Shown here: one piece after another, positions 24,684-33,830 of the stretch
How positions within the stretch are numbered: the first letter of the stretch is position 1
How the letters are laid out: each line of letters opens with the position of its first letter
From: JAHZMA01 sp965205905
Lineage (GTDB): Bacteria; Pseudomonadota; Alphaproteobacteria; JABAAW01; JAHZMA01
DNA: 64,000 nt
Assembly (NCBI GenBank): GCA_965205905.1
Contig: CBDBHZ010000012.1
Location: forward strand, 310,001-374,000
Direction: 5' to 3'
Notes under the pieces: model-generated
The model's database searches: none
Seen by the model: the letters and a program-made list of their open reading frames with translations, nothing else
What the model was told of the DNA's origin: nothing
Program-made: the position numbers and the translations under genes

Positions 24684-27600
24684 TTAAACGTCGTTAAAAT
24701 AACGGGCACGGTAATCGCTTAAAAAGCTTTCGGTTGTTGCTTCTTGTGATAAAAGCCGTATCACCTCGCTGGCTTCAGCGGTTGAAAAATTATCACTGGA
24801 GGTGGCTTTGATATAGTCAAAGGCACGCTTTAATGGTGAGTTCCGCATACTCGGCTCAAAACGTTGTGCGACTTGCCGAAGCGTATCATATTGCTGTGAT
24901 AATTGCAGTGACAACAGCCAGTTAATCAGATAATTGGCTTTTTGGTTGCCTAAAAACACATCTTCAGCTGGTGGCTCACCAGTAAGCCGCTGCATGGTAA
25001 TGGCAGCACGATACCAATCTTGATTGTTCCAAAAAATATCGCGACGCAGTAAATCGGCATTCAGTGATAAATCACCAGCGATTAAATCAAGTGCCGATTC
25101 TGGCTGTTCTAAATCAATCAATGCTTTGGCGTATAATCTTCTGGCATCAACGCTTTCTTGTGATGATTCAATGCCCAAATCGCTCCGATAGGTTTCAAAC
25201 ACATTAATCGTGCCTTCAGGGTTGCCCATCGTAATATGCAATAGTCCAACTTTTACGATAAGCGACCGCTTTTGCTTTGCCGTTAGCAACCTTTCAGCTA
25301 TCAGTGGTTCTAACAATTCATTGGCGTTTTGATAAAATTGTTCCTCTATCAGATTATCGGCGATATTAGAAATAATCCGCACGCGTTCATTGCCAATGGG
25401 AAGCAATTCACGGAAATTGCGTAATAATTTGAGAGATGTTTGGGCATCAATATTAATATTTTCGTTTTCTTCTAAAAAGATTGAACGGAACACAGAAATC
25501 ATTTCTTGGGTGAGTAATAAAGCAGAGGGGTTTTCAGGAAAGTAAGCAGCGGCATCACGTAAAATATTAAGCCCTAGCTCTACCTCACCAATGTCTAAAT
25601 ATAATTCACCTAAGCGCCCTAATAATTGTAATTCCAAATTATCACCACGCCAAATATAGCGTAGATGCTCTAATTTTTGCGCCGATTCTTCAGGTAAGTT
25701 ATCTCCCCTATTAAGGTCATAATTGATTTTTTCTAATTCAGCGAGAACCACCCATTTATTATTGGGGTCTAACTCAATCATTTCTTGCCAAACACCATAG
25801 GCATAATTGCTATCATTTTTGCGTAAGGCGAATAAGCCATCATAATATAAAAAACGCTGATATTCATATTTAGCCATTTGGTTAATAAAATTACGCAATG
25901 TTTCTAACCATGTTTGCACCACAACCAAATCATTCGTGGCAAAACCAGTTTCAATCTGCCAGTTGGCAATCCAATTTCTTAAATAGACAGGATAACGCCG
26001 TGCAAAATCGCTTGAACGTTCAAAGCGTAATTGGGCAGCTTCCCACTCACCTTTTTGGGCGGCCGCAATACCTTGCCATAAGATTGCCTCGCCATAAGAA
26101 GAAAACACATCATCCGCTAGAATTTCAATGGCATCGTCGGTGCGCTCCATCAGCAGTAAAACCGCAGCTTTTAAGAGGCGGTAATTGATAGAATCGGTGG
26201 GATTATCAAAAACATCTTCATAAAGTTCTATATAGCCATATGCTTCACTGTTTAATTTTTGCCCTAAATAAAAAGTAGCCGCAGAAAGGTGATAAGCCCC
26301 ACGTTCATTGCTAGGTAGGGTATAGTCTAAACTGTTATGAAGCTGTTGACGCGCTTCTAAAAATGGTAAAGCGCTATAAGAAATTGGTGGGAAATTAAGC
26401 AACGCATCATTCGAGGTATCATTTGCGCCGTCACCGTCATTTTCTAGTTTTTGCTGTGCAATATTTAAACCTGTTTCTTTATTAACGATGTAACCAGTTT
26501 CAGTATCAAAAATACTGATTCCTTCAATATGCGGCACAATCGCAACACCTTGCTGTGCAGAAAGAAGCGAAAATTCTACAAAATCTCGCTGTTGTGTATT
26601 GGCAATGCCTAATGATTTAAATGTGCCAACCAGCAACTCACCACCATAGATGGGGTCGGTAAATGTTACTGCTTTGCCAATATTGCTTGATGATAAAAGT
26701 AAATATTTATTGTTTTTGGCATCACGCTGTATATGCCCTGATACTGTTTGCGTGGGGGTATAGGGTTCATCATGGAAACGCAAAATATAATTGAAGCCTT
26801 TTTGTGTAATAGATGCATTAATCTCGCGTGTTGGTAAAAACCTTAAAACAGTTGCCTCAGGCACCTCAACCCTTGCCACCTCCAGTAATAAGGGCAATAA
26901 TCTGGTTCGCAATTTGCTTAAATTCACAGGCAAGTCACGGTCGGCGATAAACCAGTAATAGCCACCATATCTGAAAAATGCTGTGCCAATATTCTCAGTA
27001 AGTGGGATTGTAACGGTTTGTTGAGCATCAGGTAATGTTAGAATTGAGCTTCCTAAATTGCGATTGATATTGGTTTTTGGGGGCGTGAAGGGGATTGTGC
27101 TAAAACGCTGAGAATCACCCCTAATCGTAGCTTTGGGAAAATCATTGCGCTGCACCACTTCTTGTTGTTTTGGCAGTAAATCAATGACAATTTTTGTGCC
27201 TGAGCGAAAATGCCTGATATTGTAGCTATCGGGGACTTCCATTGCGAACACACTGGTGCTATCAATTTGCAAAATACGTGCATTACCAAATGGTTCGTTA
27301 GCATTAAACTCAACTTGGCTGATATCAATGGCTTCATTTTGCCCAAATGTAATTTGCATCTCTTCACTATCATACTCAATCAGATATTGCACTTCGGTTG
27401 TAAAATCAAAAATTATTCTTAAATATTCGGGCGTCCGTCCGATACGCACAATATTTCTATTATCATTGCCGAATTGGTCATCATCGCTTAATGCTTCTAA
27501 ATCAACACCTTGTGAAGAAAATACATTATTTGATTGCGTGTTGTTACTGGCTTCTTCCACAGAAGGTAAATCCTGATAACCCGCAATGATATTGTCACTA

Positions 27601-28625
27601 TCGCCATTGAAACTGTTATCATCAATAATCGCTTCAGCAGCTGTATCATTTTGTAAAAGCTGACTGGTTTGGTCTCTTGGCAGCATATCCACAATCACAC
27701 GGCTGCCAATTCTTCTATGGGCAATCGCGAGCTGTTCGCTGGTTGGTAGAATAAAGACGCGCCCATTGCCAGTGATTCTGGCAGGGCCTGATGCTAATTC
27801 AAGCGAAGGTTCAATTTCTGAAAGTGTTTCCGATGTAAAAGGGCGGTCAAAAATAATACTGACATTGGTGGCACTGGCGGTTGCTTGATATTGCGGCTGG
27901 TCCGAGAAGATAAACTCTAATCTACCGCCACCATCATTTAATGAGTAGGTATTAATGGTGATAATTTCTATATCTGGCTCGCTTGCCTCTGCTTGTGGTG
28001 TTGCATTTGGTGTTGATTCGTCAGTGACGCTTAAATCCCCATCTAAATCCCCATCTAAATTTGGGGCATTTTGTGAATCCACTTCATCAGCATCTAGCGT
28101 AATAATTTGTGGCTGTGTAGAAGGGATTAAATCAGATTCCGATATTTCTTGTTCATTAATCTCTGTTTGTGGCTGAGGCGTTATCAGGGCTTGCGATTCT
28201 TGCAAATATTGGTAAGTTTCCACCGCTTCGGTGAAATTACCCTGCCCAATATCAAACACAATGGAATTGTTAAAGCGAAACGGACGGAATGCCATACCAT
28301 CTTGCAACTGAATCCTTATTTGAGTATCAGATAAACGGGTAATGTTATCCACATAATTTCTCATCACATCATTAATAGGTGGGATGGTAAAATTCGTCGA
28401 ATCAGCAAATGTAATAACCACATTATTATTATCAGTGTTAGGTTCAATCGTATAGGCGGTGATTTCGGGCCAATCAAACGCGATACGCAAAAATTGCCCG
28501 TCATCATGTGGCGCAATACGTAGCGATTGTGCCTGTGCATGATGCACGGTGAACATAAATACAAACCCCACGACTGCCAGTAGGGCGGTGTTGATTAATA
28601 AACGGGTATGGTTACTTAATATCAT
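24684..28625 (-). CDS. Large exported AMIN-like/TPR protein at the end of a motility operon
   Basis: A 1313-residue exported protein; I know no named function. N-terminal signal segment at about 9-32 ends in HHAQAQ. Three AMIN-like beta repeats of about 95 residues follow (28245-28526, 27675-27959, 27168-27452). Each starts with a pattern like LRIAFD or LRIIFD and ends with FR-x-G-x-x-IVIDLLP. They are joined by acidic Asp/Glu/Gln-rich linkers. A diverged beta-rich centre follows, then from about residue 760 a long array of TPR-like helices (for example YGEAILWQGIAAAQKGEWEA). The ATG at 28625 overlaps the MotB-like gene by 14 bp, so translation is probably coupled. AMIN domains often bind peptidoglycan or secretin-type complexes; a periplasmic scaffold of the motor is inferred. 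Confidence 0.78.
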   Translation of the reverse strand: MILSNHTRLLINTALLAVVGFVFMFTVHHAQAQSLRIAPHDDGQFLRIAFDWPEITAYTIEPNTDNNNVVITFADSTNFTIPPINDVMRNYVDNITRLSDTQIRIQLQDGMAFRPFRFNNSIVFDIGQGNFTEAVETYQYLQESQALITPQPQTEINEQEISESDLIPSTQPQIITLDADEVDSQNAPNLDGDLDGDLSVTDESTPNATPQAEASEPDIEIITINTYSLNDGGGRLEFIFSDQPQYQATASATNVSIIFDRPFTSETLSEIEPSLELASGPARITGNGRVFILPTSEQLAIAHRRIGSRVIVDMLPRDQTSQLLQNDTAAEAIIDDNSFNGDSDNIIAGYQDLPSVEEASNNTQSNNVFSSQGVDLEALSDDDQFGNDNRNIVRIGRTPEYLRIIFDFTTEVQYLIEYDSEEMQITFGQNEAIDISQVEFNANEPFGNARILQIDSTSVFAMEVPDSYNIRHFRSGTKIVIDLLPKQQEVVQRNDFPKATIRGDSQRFSTIPFTPPKTNINRNLGSSILTLPDAQQTVTIPLTENIGTAFFRYGGYYWFIADRDLPVNLSKLRTRLLPLLLEVARVEVPEATVLRFLPTREINASITQKGFNYILRFHDEPYTPTQTVSGHIQRDAKNNKYLLLSSSNIGKAVTFTDPIYGGELLVGTFKSLGIANTQQRDFVEFSLLSAQQGVAIVPHIEGISIFDTETGYIVNKETGLNIAQQKLENDGDGANDTSNDALLNFPPISYSALPFLEARQQLHNSLDYTLPSNERGAYHLSAATFYLGQKLNSEAYGYIELYEDVFDNPTDSINYRLLKAAVLLLMERTDDAIEILADDVFSSYGEAILWQGIAAAQKGEWEAAQLRFERSSDFARRYPVYLRNWIANWQIETGFATNDLVVVQTWLETLRNFINQMAKYEYQRFLYYDGLFALRKNDSNYAYGVWQEMIELDPNNKWVVLAELEKINYDLNRGDNLPEESAQKLEHLRYIWRGDNLELQLLGRLGELYLDIGEVELGLNILRDAAAYFPENPSALLLTQEMISVFRSIFLEENENINIDAQTSLKLLRNFRELLPIGNERVRIISNIADNLIEEQFYQNANELLEPLIAERLLTAKQKRSLIVKVGLLHITMGNPEGTINVFETYRSDLGIESSQESVDARRLYAKALIDLEQPESALDLIAGDLSLNADLLRRDIFWNNQDWYRAAITMQRLTGEPPAEDVFLGNQKANYLINWLLSLQLSQQYDTLRQVAQRFEPSMRNSPLKRAFDYIKATSSDNFSTAEASEVIRLLSQEATTESFLSDYRARYFNDV

Positions 28626-29307
28626 ATATGACAATTTCAATCCGGTTGACAAGCTTCTCTCTTTCCTCCGGTGAAAATGTCAGGCTAACCTGATCTTCTA
28701 TTGGCCATGTACGTGCACTGATAGCGACACTACGCGTAATGCCATTATCAAAAAAATACTGCCTTACTGTATTAGCATAAGCCAGCCCTAAAATCCACCT
28801 CGAACTTATATTTTCTAATAAAGTGCTATTTGGGCTGACATTTGCGATAATTTCCATGCGATTTTTATAGATATTCAGCAAATCCATCAAATCGAGCAAT
28901 AATATTTTACCTGCTGGTGTCAAACGGTCACCCTCTTGATGGAACAGTAAATCATTATAAATGCTGATATTTATCCAACCCTTGCCAAGCGTTATATTAA
29001 TATTCTCAAAGCCCGGTATTGTTTTGGTGTGTTGAAAAAGTATCTTATAAATATAGCGCGTCGGCTGTTCGATAGGGTCTTTCTTAAAATTAATAGCAAG
29101 GGAATAGTCGTATTGATTGGCAACTTTACGCAATTCATCAATATCCGCTATTGTTTTCGAAGAAATAAAATCCTGATTCACAAGGTTACTAACAGAAAAT
29201 AGAAGCACAAAAAAAGTAAGTAATAATGCCAGCATATCGCCCATGCTGGTTAGCCAACCCGCAGCTTTTCGTGGTTCACGTTTAAGAACGCGCGGTTTAA
29301 ATGACAT
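28612..29307 (-). CDS. MotB-like stator protein keeping the channel aspartate
   Basis: A 231-residue inner-membrane protein. The N-terminal segment GWLTSMGDMLALLLTFF (17-33) matches the MotB transmembrane helix, with D24 at the position of the ion-carrying Asp. The periplasmic part has a weak OmpA-like pattern: LTPAGKILLLDLMDLL and NISSRWILGLAYANTVRQYF in place of the usual peptidoglycan-binding consensus. The ATG begins immediately after the stop of the preceding MotB-like gene, so the two products are presumably made together. No MotA-like gene lies in the window. It could act with an unlinked MotA or form a MotB heterodimer. Confidence 0.8.
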   Translation of the reverse strand: MSFKPRVLKREPRKAAGWLTSMGDMLALLLTFFVLLFSVSNLVNQDFISSKTIADIDELRKVANQYDYSLAINFKKDPIEQPTRYIYKILFQHTKTIPGFENINITLGKGWINISIYNDLLFHQEGDRLTPAGKILLLDLMDLLNIYKNRMEIIANVSPNSTLLENISSRWILGLAYANTVRQYFFDNGITRSVAISARTWPIEDQVSLTFSPEEREKLVNRIEIVIYDIK

Positions 29308-30012
29308 TTATTGCTGTCCCGATATTGTTGTATTATTCGTTGTTGCATCACCCGATATAATCTGAATATTGGGCAGTTCTTCTATATTTGTATAAAAACG
29401 AAATTCTACAAACTCATCTTCCTCGGTGCTGATACTACCTTGCAGGTAATAAGATGGCACCCCCTCATATATCAGCAAATCAATCAAATGTTCTAGCCGT
29501 TCTGCCGCTTGTGGCGGACCATAAGAAAAACTATTGCCAAGTTCTAATACAGGTGTATTAATAGTAACCACAACATAAATAGGTGTGGAAGCTTGTGAAA
29601 TTGAATGCGCTATCCGACGAATAACGATTAATTGTTCCGCGCGAATGGTAGAAGAATCTGAATGAAAAATATCATTAAGAGAGAATCTAACAAAAATGCG
29701 ATTGGCGTTATTTTCAATGATTGTGGGGTCAATCACCTTTATTTCATTTTCAATCAAAGTGCGGATAACTTGCAAAATATGATTGTTAGAAATGCCACTG
29801 GCACGATTTTGCGGGGTGTTAACCGTTTCTTCAGTCGCATCAACAGTAATAGAAAAAACTTCAGCAATCGATTCGATGGCTTGGTCGCTACGTTCATCAA
29901 CAACTTCGGAAAGTGCAACCAATACCACAAAGAAAGCCAGTAATAGAATAAAGAGATTGACGAAAATGGTCGCACCCGCATTCGGGTCAGATTCATAACT
30001 AGTTTTGCTCAT
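29308..30012 (-). CDS. MotB-like protein with Asn replacing the channel aspartate
   Basis: A 234-residue single-pass membrane protein. Its membrane helix ATIFVNLFILLLAFFVVL (14-31) aligns with the MotB helix of the next gene, but the ion-carrying Asp is replaced by N19. The periplasmic part has an OmpA/MotB-like domain: FSLNDIFHSDSSTIRAEQL, then VVVTINTPV and SYGPPQAAERLEHLIDLL, which resembles the RA-x-x-V helix. ATG at 30012 is chosen over a TTG at 30018. It follows cheZ by 23 bp. In E. coli, MotB D32N is non-functional, so this copy is unlikely to conduct ions alone; a structural or heteromeric role is inferred. Confidence 0.78.
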   Translation of the reverse strand: MSKTSYESDPNAGATIFVNLFILLLAFFVVLVALSEVVDERSDQAIESIAEVFSITVDATEETVNTPQNRASGISNNHILQVIRTLIENEIKVIDPTIIENNANRIFVRFSLNDIFHSDSSTIRAEQLIVIRRIAHSISQASTPIYVVVTINTPVLELGNSFSYGPPQAAERLEHLIDLLIYEGVPSYYLQGSISTEEDEFVEFRFYTNIEELPNIQIISGDATTNNTTISGQQ

Positions 30013-30035
30013 ATACAACCATCACCAATAAGAGA

Positions 30036-30680
30036 TTACTGAAACATTTCATCAATCATCTGCTGTTTATCAGGTGATTGATGCAAATCTGGACCTTCAA
30101 GCATCTCCCCTGGATCTTTGATAATCTCTTGCTTGCTGACACGTTCTTTATAGCGATTTCTAGCATCTTCATCGCCAAGCAATGATAAGATACCGTCAAG
30201 AGTCATTTCAATCTGCTCTAATGTTCTAATCACTTTACCCATTCTTTGACCCGTAATATCTTGAAAGCTAGACGCTTCCAAAATACGCGTGGTGTATTTT
30301 TGTATCGCATCGCGAGTTTCTTCAGGAATATTTTCGGTGATAACATCCATATGCTCGGCACATTCTAAAATTGCCGAGGTGGCAGTTTCAGTGGAAGAGC
30401 GAATAGCAACCAACTCATTGATAATGTTCGGAATATATTTATCACGAATATCTTCAGGGTGTAATCCTTTAATTTTTTCAGTGAAAGTGGAGCGAACATT
30501 ATTTAATATTTTCTTTTCTAAATCACCCACAGTCATGCGGTTGCTGAGTTGTCCAATTTTTAAGTTTGTGCCACCCTCATGTCCCGGAATGTGCGAATAA
30601 AGAATCGAATCAACAAAATCCTCCACCTCTTTGCGTGAAGCAAAAACTTGATTACTTACTTTCTTGGTGTTTTCTACCAT
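30036..30680 (-). CDS. cheZ: CheY-P phosphatase CheZ
   Basis: Dephosphorylates CheY-P to reset flagellar rotation signals. The 214-residue protein is largely helical, forming the expected long hairpin. It carries the catalytic signature FQDITGQRMGKV with the active Gln and Asp. A C-terminal GPDLHQSPDKQQMIDEMF stretch matches the CheY-binding tail. ATG at 30680. The gene lies between cheY (288 bp upstream on the same strand) and the MotB-like pair. Confidence 0.9.
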   Translation of the reverse strand: MVENTKKVSNQVFASRKEVEDFVDSILYSHIPGHEGGTNLKIGQLSNRMTVGDLEKKILNNVRSTFTEKIKGLHPEDIRDKYIPNIINELVAIRSSTETATSAILECAEHMDVITENIPEETRDAIQKYTTRILEASSFQDITGQRMGKVIRTLEQIEMTLDGILSLLGDEDARNRYKERVSKQEIIKDPGEMLEGPDLHQSPDKQQMIDEMFQ

Positions 30681-30968
30681 TTTACCTAAATCCCAAAATT
30701 ATATTTATTATTATCATACATTGTAGCCACTTACTTCTAAACGAGTAATGATAAAAAATTATTCTTGTATAATTATTATAGCATAAAATCTTAAAAATTC
30801 ATAGAAAATTCTGATAATGAAATGAAATTATTGATATTCAACTCATCGCTCACTGCATAACACAATGATAACACATAAATTTTTGATAATTAGCTCTATT
30901 AAATCAAGTTTGGTAAATCAGTTTTGGCAATTTAAAATTTGCAAATCTGTTTTTCTGCTGATAGCAAT

Positions 30969-31349
30969 CTAAGTCAATACGCTTTCAACTTTAGAGCGCA
31001 ATGTCTCAGCATTAAATGGCTTAACAATATAATTATTAACGCCTGCATTTTTTGCTGCCAAAACATTTTCAGTTTTGCTTTCTGCCGTTACCATGATAAA
31101 AGGTATATCTTTATGCTCTGGTGTGTTTCTGACACTTTTTAAGAAATCAAAACCATTCATCGGCTGCATATTCCAATCAGAAATAATCAAACTATATTTC
31201 TTGGTCGCAAGCTTTTTAAGTGCATCAGTGCCATCATAGGCTTCGTCAACATCTTCAAAGCCAATTTGCTTTAATAGATTTCGAATGATTCGCAACATCG
31301 TTTTGTAATCATCAACAATAAGGACAGATATCTTAGTATCAAAAGGCAT
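30969..31349 (-). CDS. cheY: Chemotaxis response regulator CheY
   Basis: Single-domain receiver, 126 residues, that when phosphorylated binds the flagellar switch. It shows the acidic pair VDDY, the phosphorylation Asp in ISDWNMQPMNG, the switch Thr in MVTAES and Lys in IVKPFNAETL. ATG at 31349 has GGAG nine bases upstream; a GTG at 31364 extends the frame by five residues. No CheA, CheW or CheR lies in the window. Confidence 0.92.
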   Translation of the reverse strand: MPFDTKISVLIVDDYKTMLRIIRNLLKQIGFEDVDEAYDGTDALKKLATKKYSLIISDWNMQPMNGFDFLKSVRNTPEHKDIPFIMVTAESKTENVLAAKNAGVNNYIVKPFNAETLRSKVESVLT

Positions 31350-31479
31350 TGCATAAAGCTCCACTTTAACTGCTCTTTAAACGATAAAGAAAACAGTTTG
31401 TTAAACATAAAAACAACTGCATTATACAACCCAATTGCCTCGCTGTCAATCACACAATCACATAAAAATAATAATTTTT

Positions 31480-32529
31480 CTAATTCTTTAAATTTGTGGT
31501 GATATTTTGTGCAATTTTTGTGAAAATCGCCTGTATTGTCGCATGTGTCTTGGTATTGTTATCCACATCTGCCATAAAAGGAATTTGTTTATCCGCCGAA
31601 CCACGCAAATCTTGCATCAGCGGTATCTTGCCTAACAATTCAGTGCCATGTTGCTTTGCCTGTTGTTGCATATCTAGCGCATCAAAAATATGACTTACCT
31701 CGCCACAATGCGGGCATGTGAAGCCTGCCATATTCTCAACCATGCCAATCAGCGGGATATTCAGCTTTTCAAACATTTTCATTGCGCGTGATGCATCAAT
31801 CAACGATAAATCATGCCCTGTGGTGATAATCACCGCGCCATCAGCCTTTGTTTGCTGGGCAATAGAAAGCGGAATATCACCCGTGCCGGGCGGCAAATCT
31901 ATCACCAGATAATCAAGCATTTCACCTTCATTGTCAGCCCAATTCACATCAAACAAAAATTGCTTCAACGCTTTGACTACCATAGGTGCACGCCATATAA
32001 TTGCATCTTGTGGAGTGGTTAAATAGCCCATAGAAATGCTTTTGATACCAAATTTTTCAATCGGCATCGCACGGTTATTTTCAATGAGAGGCTTTTCAGT
32101 TATCCCCAATAATTGTGCCATCGATGGTCCGTAAATATCGGCATCAAGCAAACCGATTCGATAATTGCCGATTTGTGAAAGCGCGACTGCCAAATTTAAG
32201 CTGATGGTTGATTTACCAACCCCGCCCTTACCACTGCCCACCAGAATAATCTTTTTGGCAGGTGATGGGTTGCTAGATTCTTGCATTTTATCGCGTTCGG
32301 CAGTCAGGGCGATATTCACAAGCCTTGTCTCCCCAGCTTCCATCAGCGCAGAAACATATTCTTGTTGTAATTTATTTGCCTCACCAGCAATCAATGCTTG
32401 GGGGAGGGTTATCACGATTTGCAATTTTTTCTGGTCAGGCATCAGCGAAATAGCGGCCGCGCTTAATGTTTCACCATTGCTCATTGCTATATTGCATAAG
32501 ATATCGATAATTTTTTGATTGTTAAGCAT
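31480..32529 (-). CDS. mrp: Mrp/ApbC-type P-loop ATPase, Fe-S cluster carrier
   Basis: Cytoplasmic ATPase that transfers Fe-S clusters to apo-proteins. The 349-residue protein has an N-terminal MIP18-like domain of about 90 residues, then the deviant Walker A GSGKGGVGKST, LLDADIYGPS, DLPPGTGD and the CPHCG pair that bridges the cluster at the dimer interface. ATG at 32529 (MLNNQK) is preferred over the upstream in-frame ATG at 32583. It stands alone on the minus strand and diverges from hflK. Confidence 0.92.
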   Translation of the reverse strand: MLNNQKIIDILCNIAMSNGETLSAAAISLMPDQKKLQIVITLPQALIAGEANKLQQEYVSALMEAGETRLVNIALTAERDKMQESSNPSPAKKIILVGSGKGGVGKSTISLNLAVALSQIGNYRIGLLDADIYGPSMAQLLGITEKPLIENNRAMPIEKFGIKSISMGYLTTPQDAIIWRAPMVVKALKQFLFDVNWADNEGEMLDYLVIDLPPGTGDIPLSIAQQTKADGAVIITTGHDLSLIDASRAMKMFEKLNIPLIGMVENMAGFTCPHCGEVSHIFDALDMQQQAKQHGTELLGKIPLMQDLRGSADKQIPFMADVDNNTKTHATIQAIFTKIAQNITTNLKN

Positions 32530-32678
32530 AATATTAGTTCCAAATATTGTTTGTCGTAAGCCATTATAATAGCATATCAGCATGATAATCGATAAAGCAT
32601 AAAAAATATACCTTGCAATAAGATAATAGGGTAACTATATATAGGGTGAATTACTTAATAAATGAAAAAGAGGTAGGC

Positions 32679-33809
32679 ATGTCTTACGATGGTGGCCCTT
32701 GGGGGCAAAATACTGGTAAAAAAACGTCAAGCAATGGTGCAGGCAAAGGTCCGCGTGCAACGGGCACTGGCGGTGGTAGGGGCAAAAAACCTGCTAATGG
32801 CGGTGGCGGTAGCAATGTGCCTCCCGAATTTGAAACGATTCTAAGCGATATTCAAAACAGAATGCGCGGTGCAGTTGGCGGTGGTAATAATAGTCGTAAA
32901 ATTTTCCTTGTGATTGGTGCGCTGTTTTTGCTATGGATTGCCAGCGGTTTTTATCGCGTAGAACAAGGTAAATTGGGCTTGAAATTAGTGTTTGGTGAAT
33001 ATACTGGCGCGCCCACATTACCGGGTCTTAACTATAATTTCCCAACCCCAATCGGCAGTGTTGAAATTGTTGATGTGGCACGGGCAAGGCGCATTGATAT
33101 TGGCTATCGTGGTAATAGCAGCACACAGTTGCGTGATATTCCTGAAGAAAGCTTAATGCTAACGGGCGACCAAAATATTGTGGATATTGATTTTGCAGTG
33201 TTCTGGAAAGTGCGTGAGCCTGAGAAATATTTGTTCAATATCCGCGCACAAGAAGATACTGTTAAGTTAGCTGCCGAAAGCGCGATGCGCGAAGTGGTAG
33301 GGCAAACCGTATTTGATCAAGCCGTTACTGATGGCAGGGCAAGCATTGAAACCCGCACTTTGCAAGTGTTACAATCTATTTTGGATAGTTACGATGCAGG
33401 GATTTTGGTGGAAAAAGTGGATATGCAAAAATCCGACCCACCGGGGCAGGTGCTTGATGCCTTTAACGATGTGCAACGGGCAAGACAAGATTTAGATAGG
33501 TTGCGTAATCAGGCAGATGCCTATGCCAATACAGTTGTGCCAGAAGCGCGTGGTGAGGCAGAGAAAGTATTACTAGATGCTGAAGGCAGACGTGAGCAAT
33601 TAATCACCGAAGCTGATGGTGAAGCCAAACGGTTTATTGATGTCTATAACAGTTACAGGCGTTCGCCTGAAGTAACGCAAAGACGGATGTATTTGGAAAC
33701 AATGGGCAAGGTTTTAGGCACTGCTGAAATTGTGATTATTGATAAGGAAAGCGGTGGCGTATTGCCTTATCTGCCTTTGCCTCAATTAAAATCACGTACA
33801 CAGCAATAG
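32679..33809 (+). CDS. hflK: HflK, FtsH protease modulator (SPFH protein)
   Basis: Inner-membrane prohibitin-like subunit that, with HflC, encloses and regulates FtsH. The 376-residue protein has a Gly/Asn/Lys-rich cytoplasmic N-terminus, a membrane segment (IFLVIGALFLLWIASGFY), then the SPFH domain with YRVEQGKLGLKLVFG and a coiled-coil with EARGEAEKVLLDAEGR. ATG at 32679 follows GAGGT by a good spacing. hflC starts 21 bp after the stop. Confidence 0.94.
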   Translation: MSYDGGPWGQNTGKKTSSNGAGKGPRATGTGGGRGKKPANGGGGSNVPPEFETILSDIQNRMRGAVGGGNNSRKIFLVIGALFLLWIASGFYRVEQGKLGLKLVFGEYTGAPTLPGLNYNFPTPIGSVEIVDVARARRIDIGYRGNSSTQLRDIPEESLMLTGDQNIVDIDFAVFWKVREPEKYLFNIRAQEDTVKLAAESAMREVVGQTVFDQAVTDGRASIETRTLQVLQSILDSYDAGILVEKVDMQKSDPPGQVLDAFNDVQRARQDLDRLRNQADAYANTVVPEARGEAEKVLLDAEGRREQLITEADGEAKRFIDVYNSYRRSPEVTQRRMYLETMGKVLGTAEIVIIDKESGGVLPYLPLPQLKSRTQQ

Positions 33810-33830
33810 TGGAAATTAAAGGATAGTAAA

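Noticed and set aside
28030..28065. 12-bp direct repeat encoding DGDLDGDL in the TPR protein
   Set aside because: Too short and imperfectly placed to be more than linker slippage.
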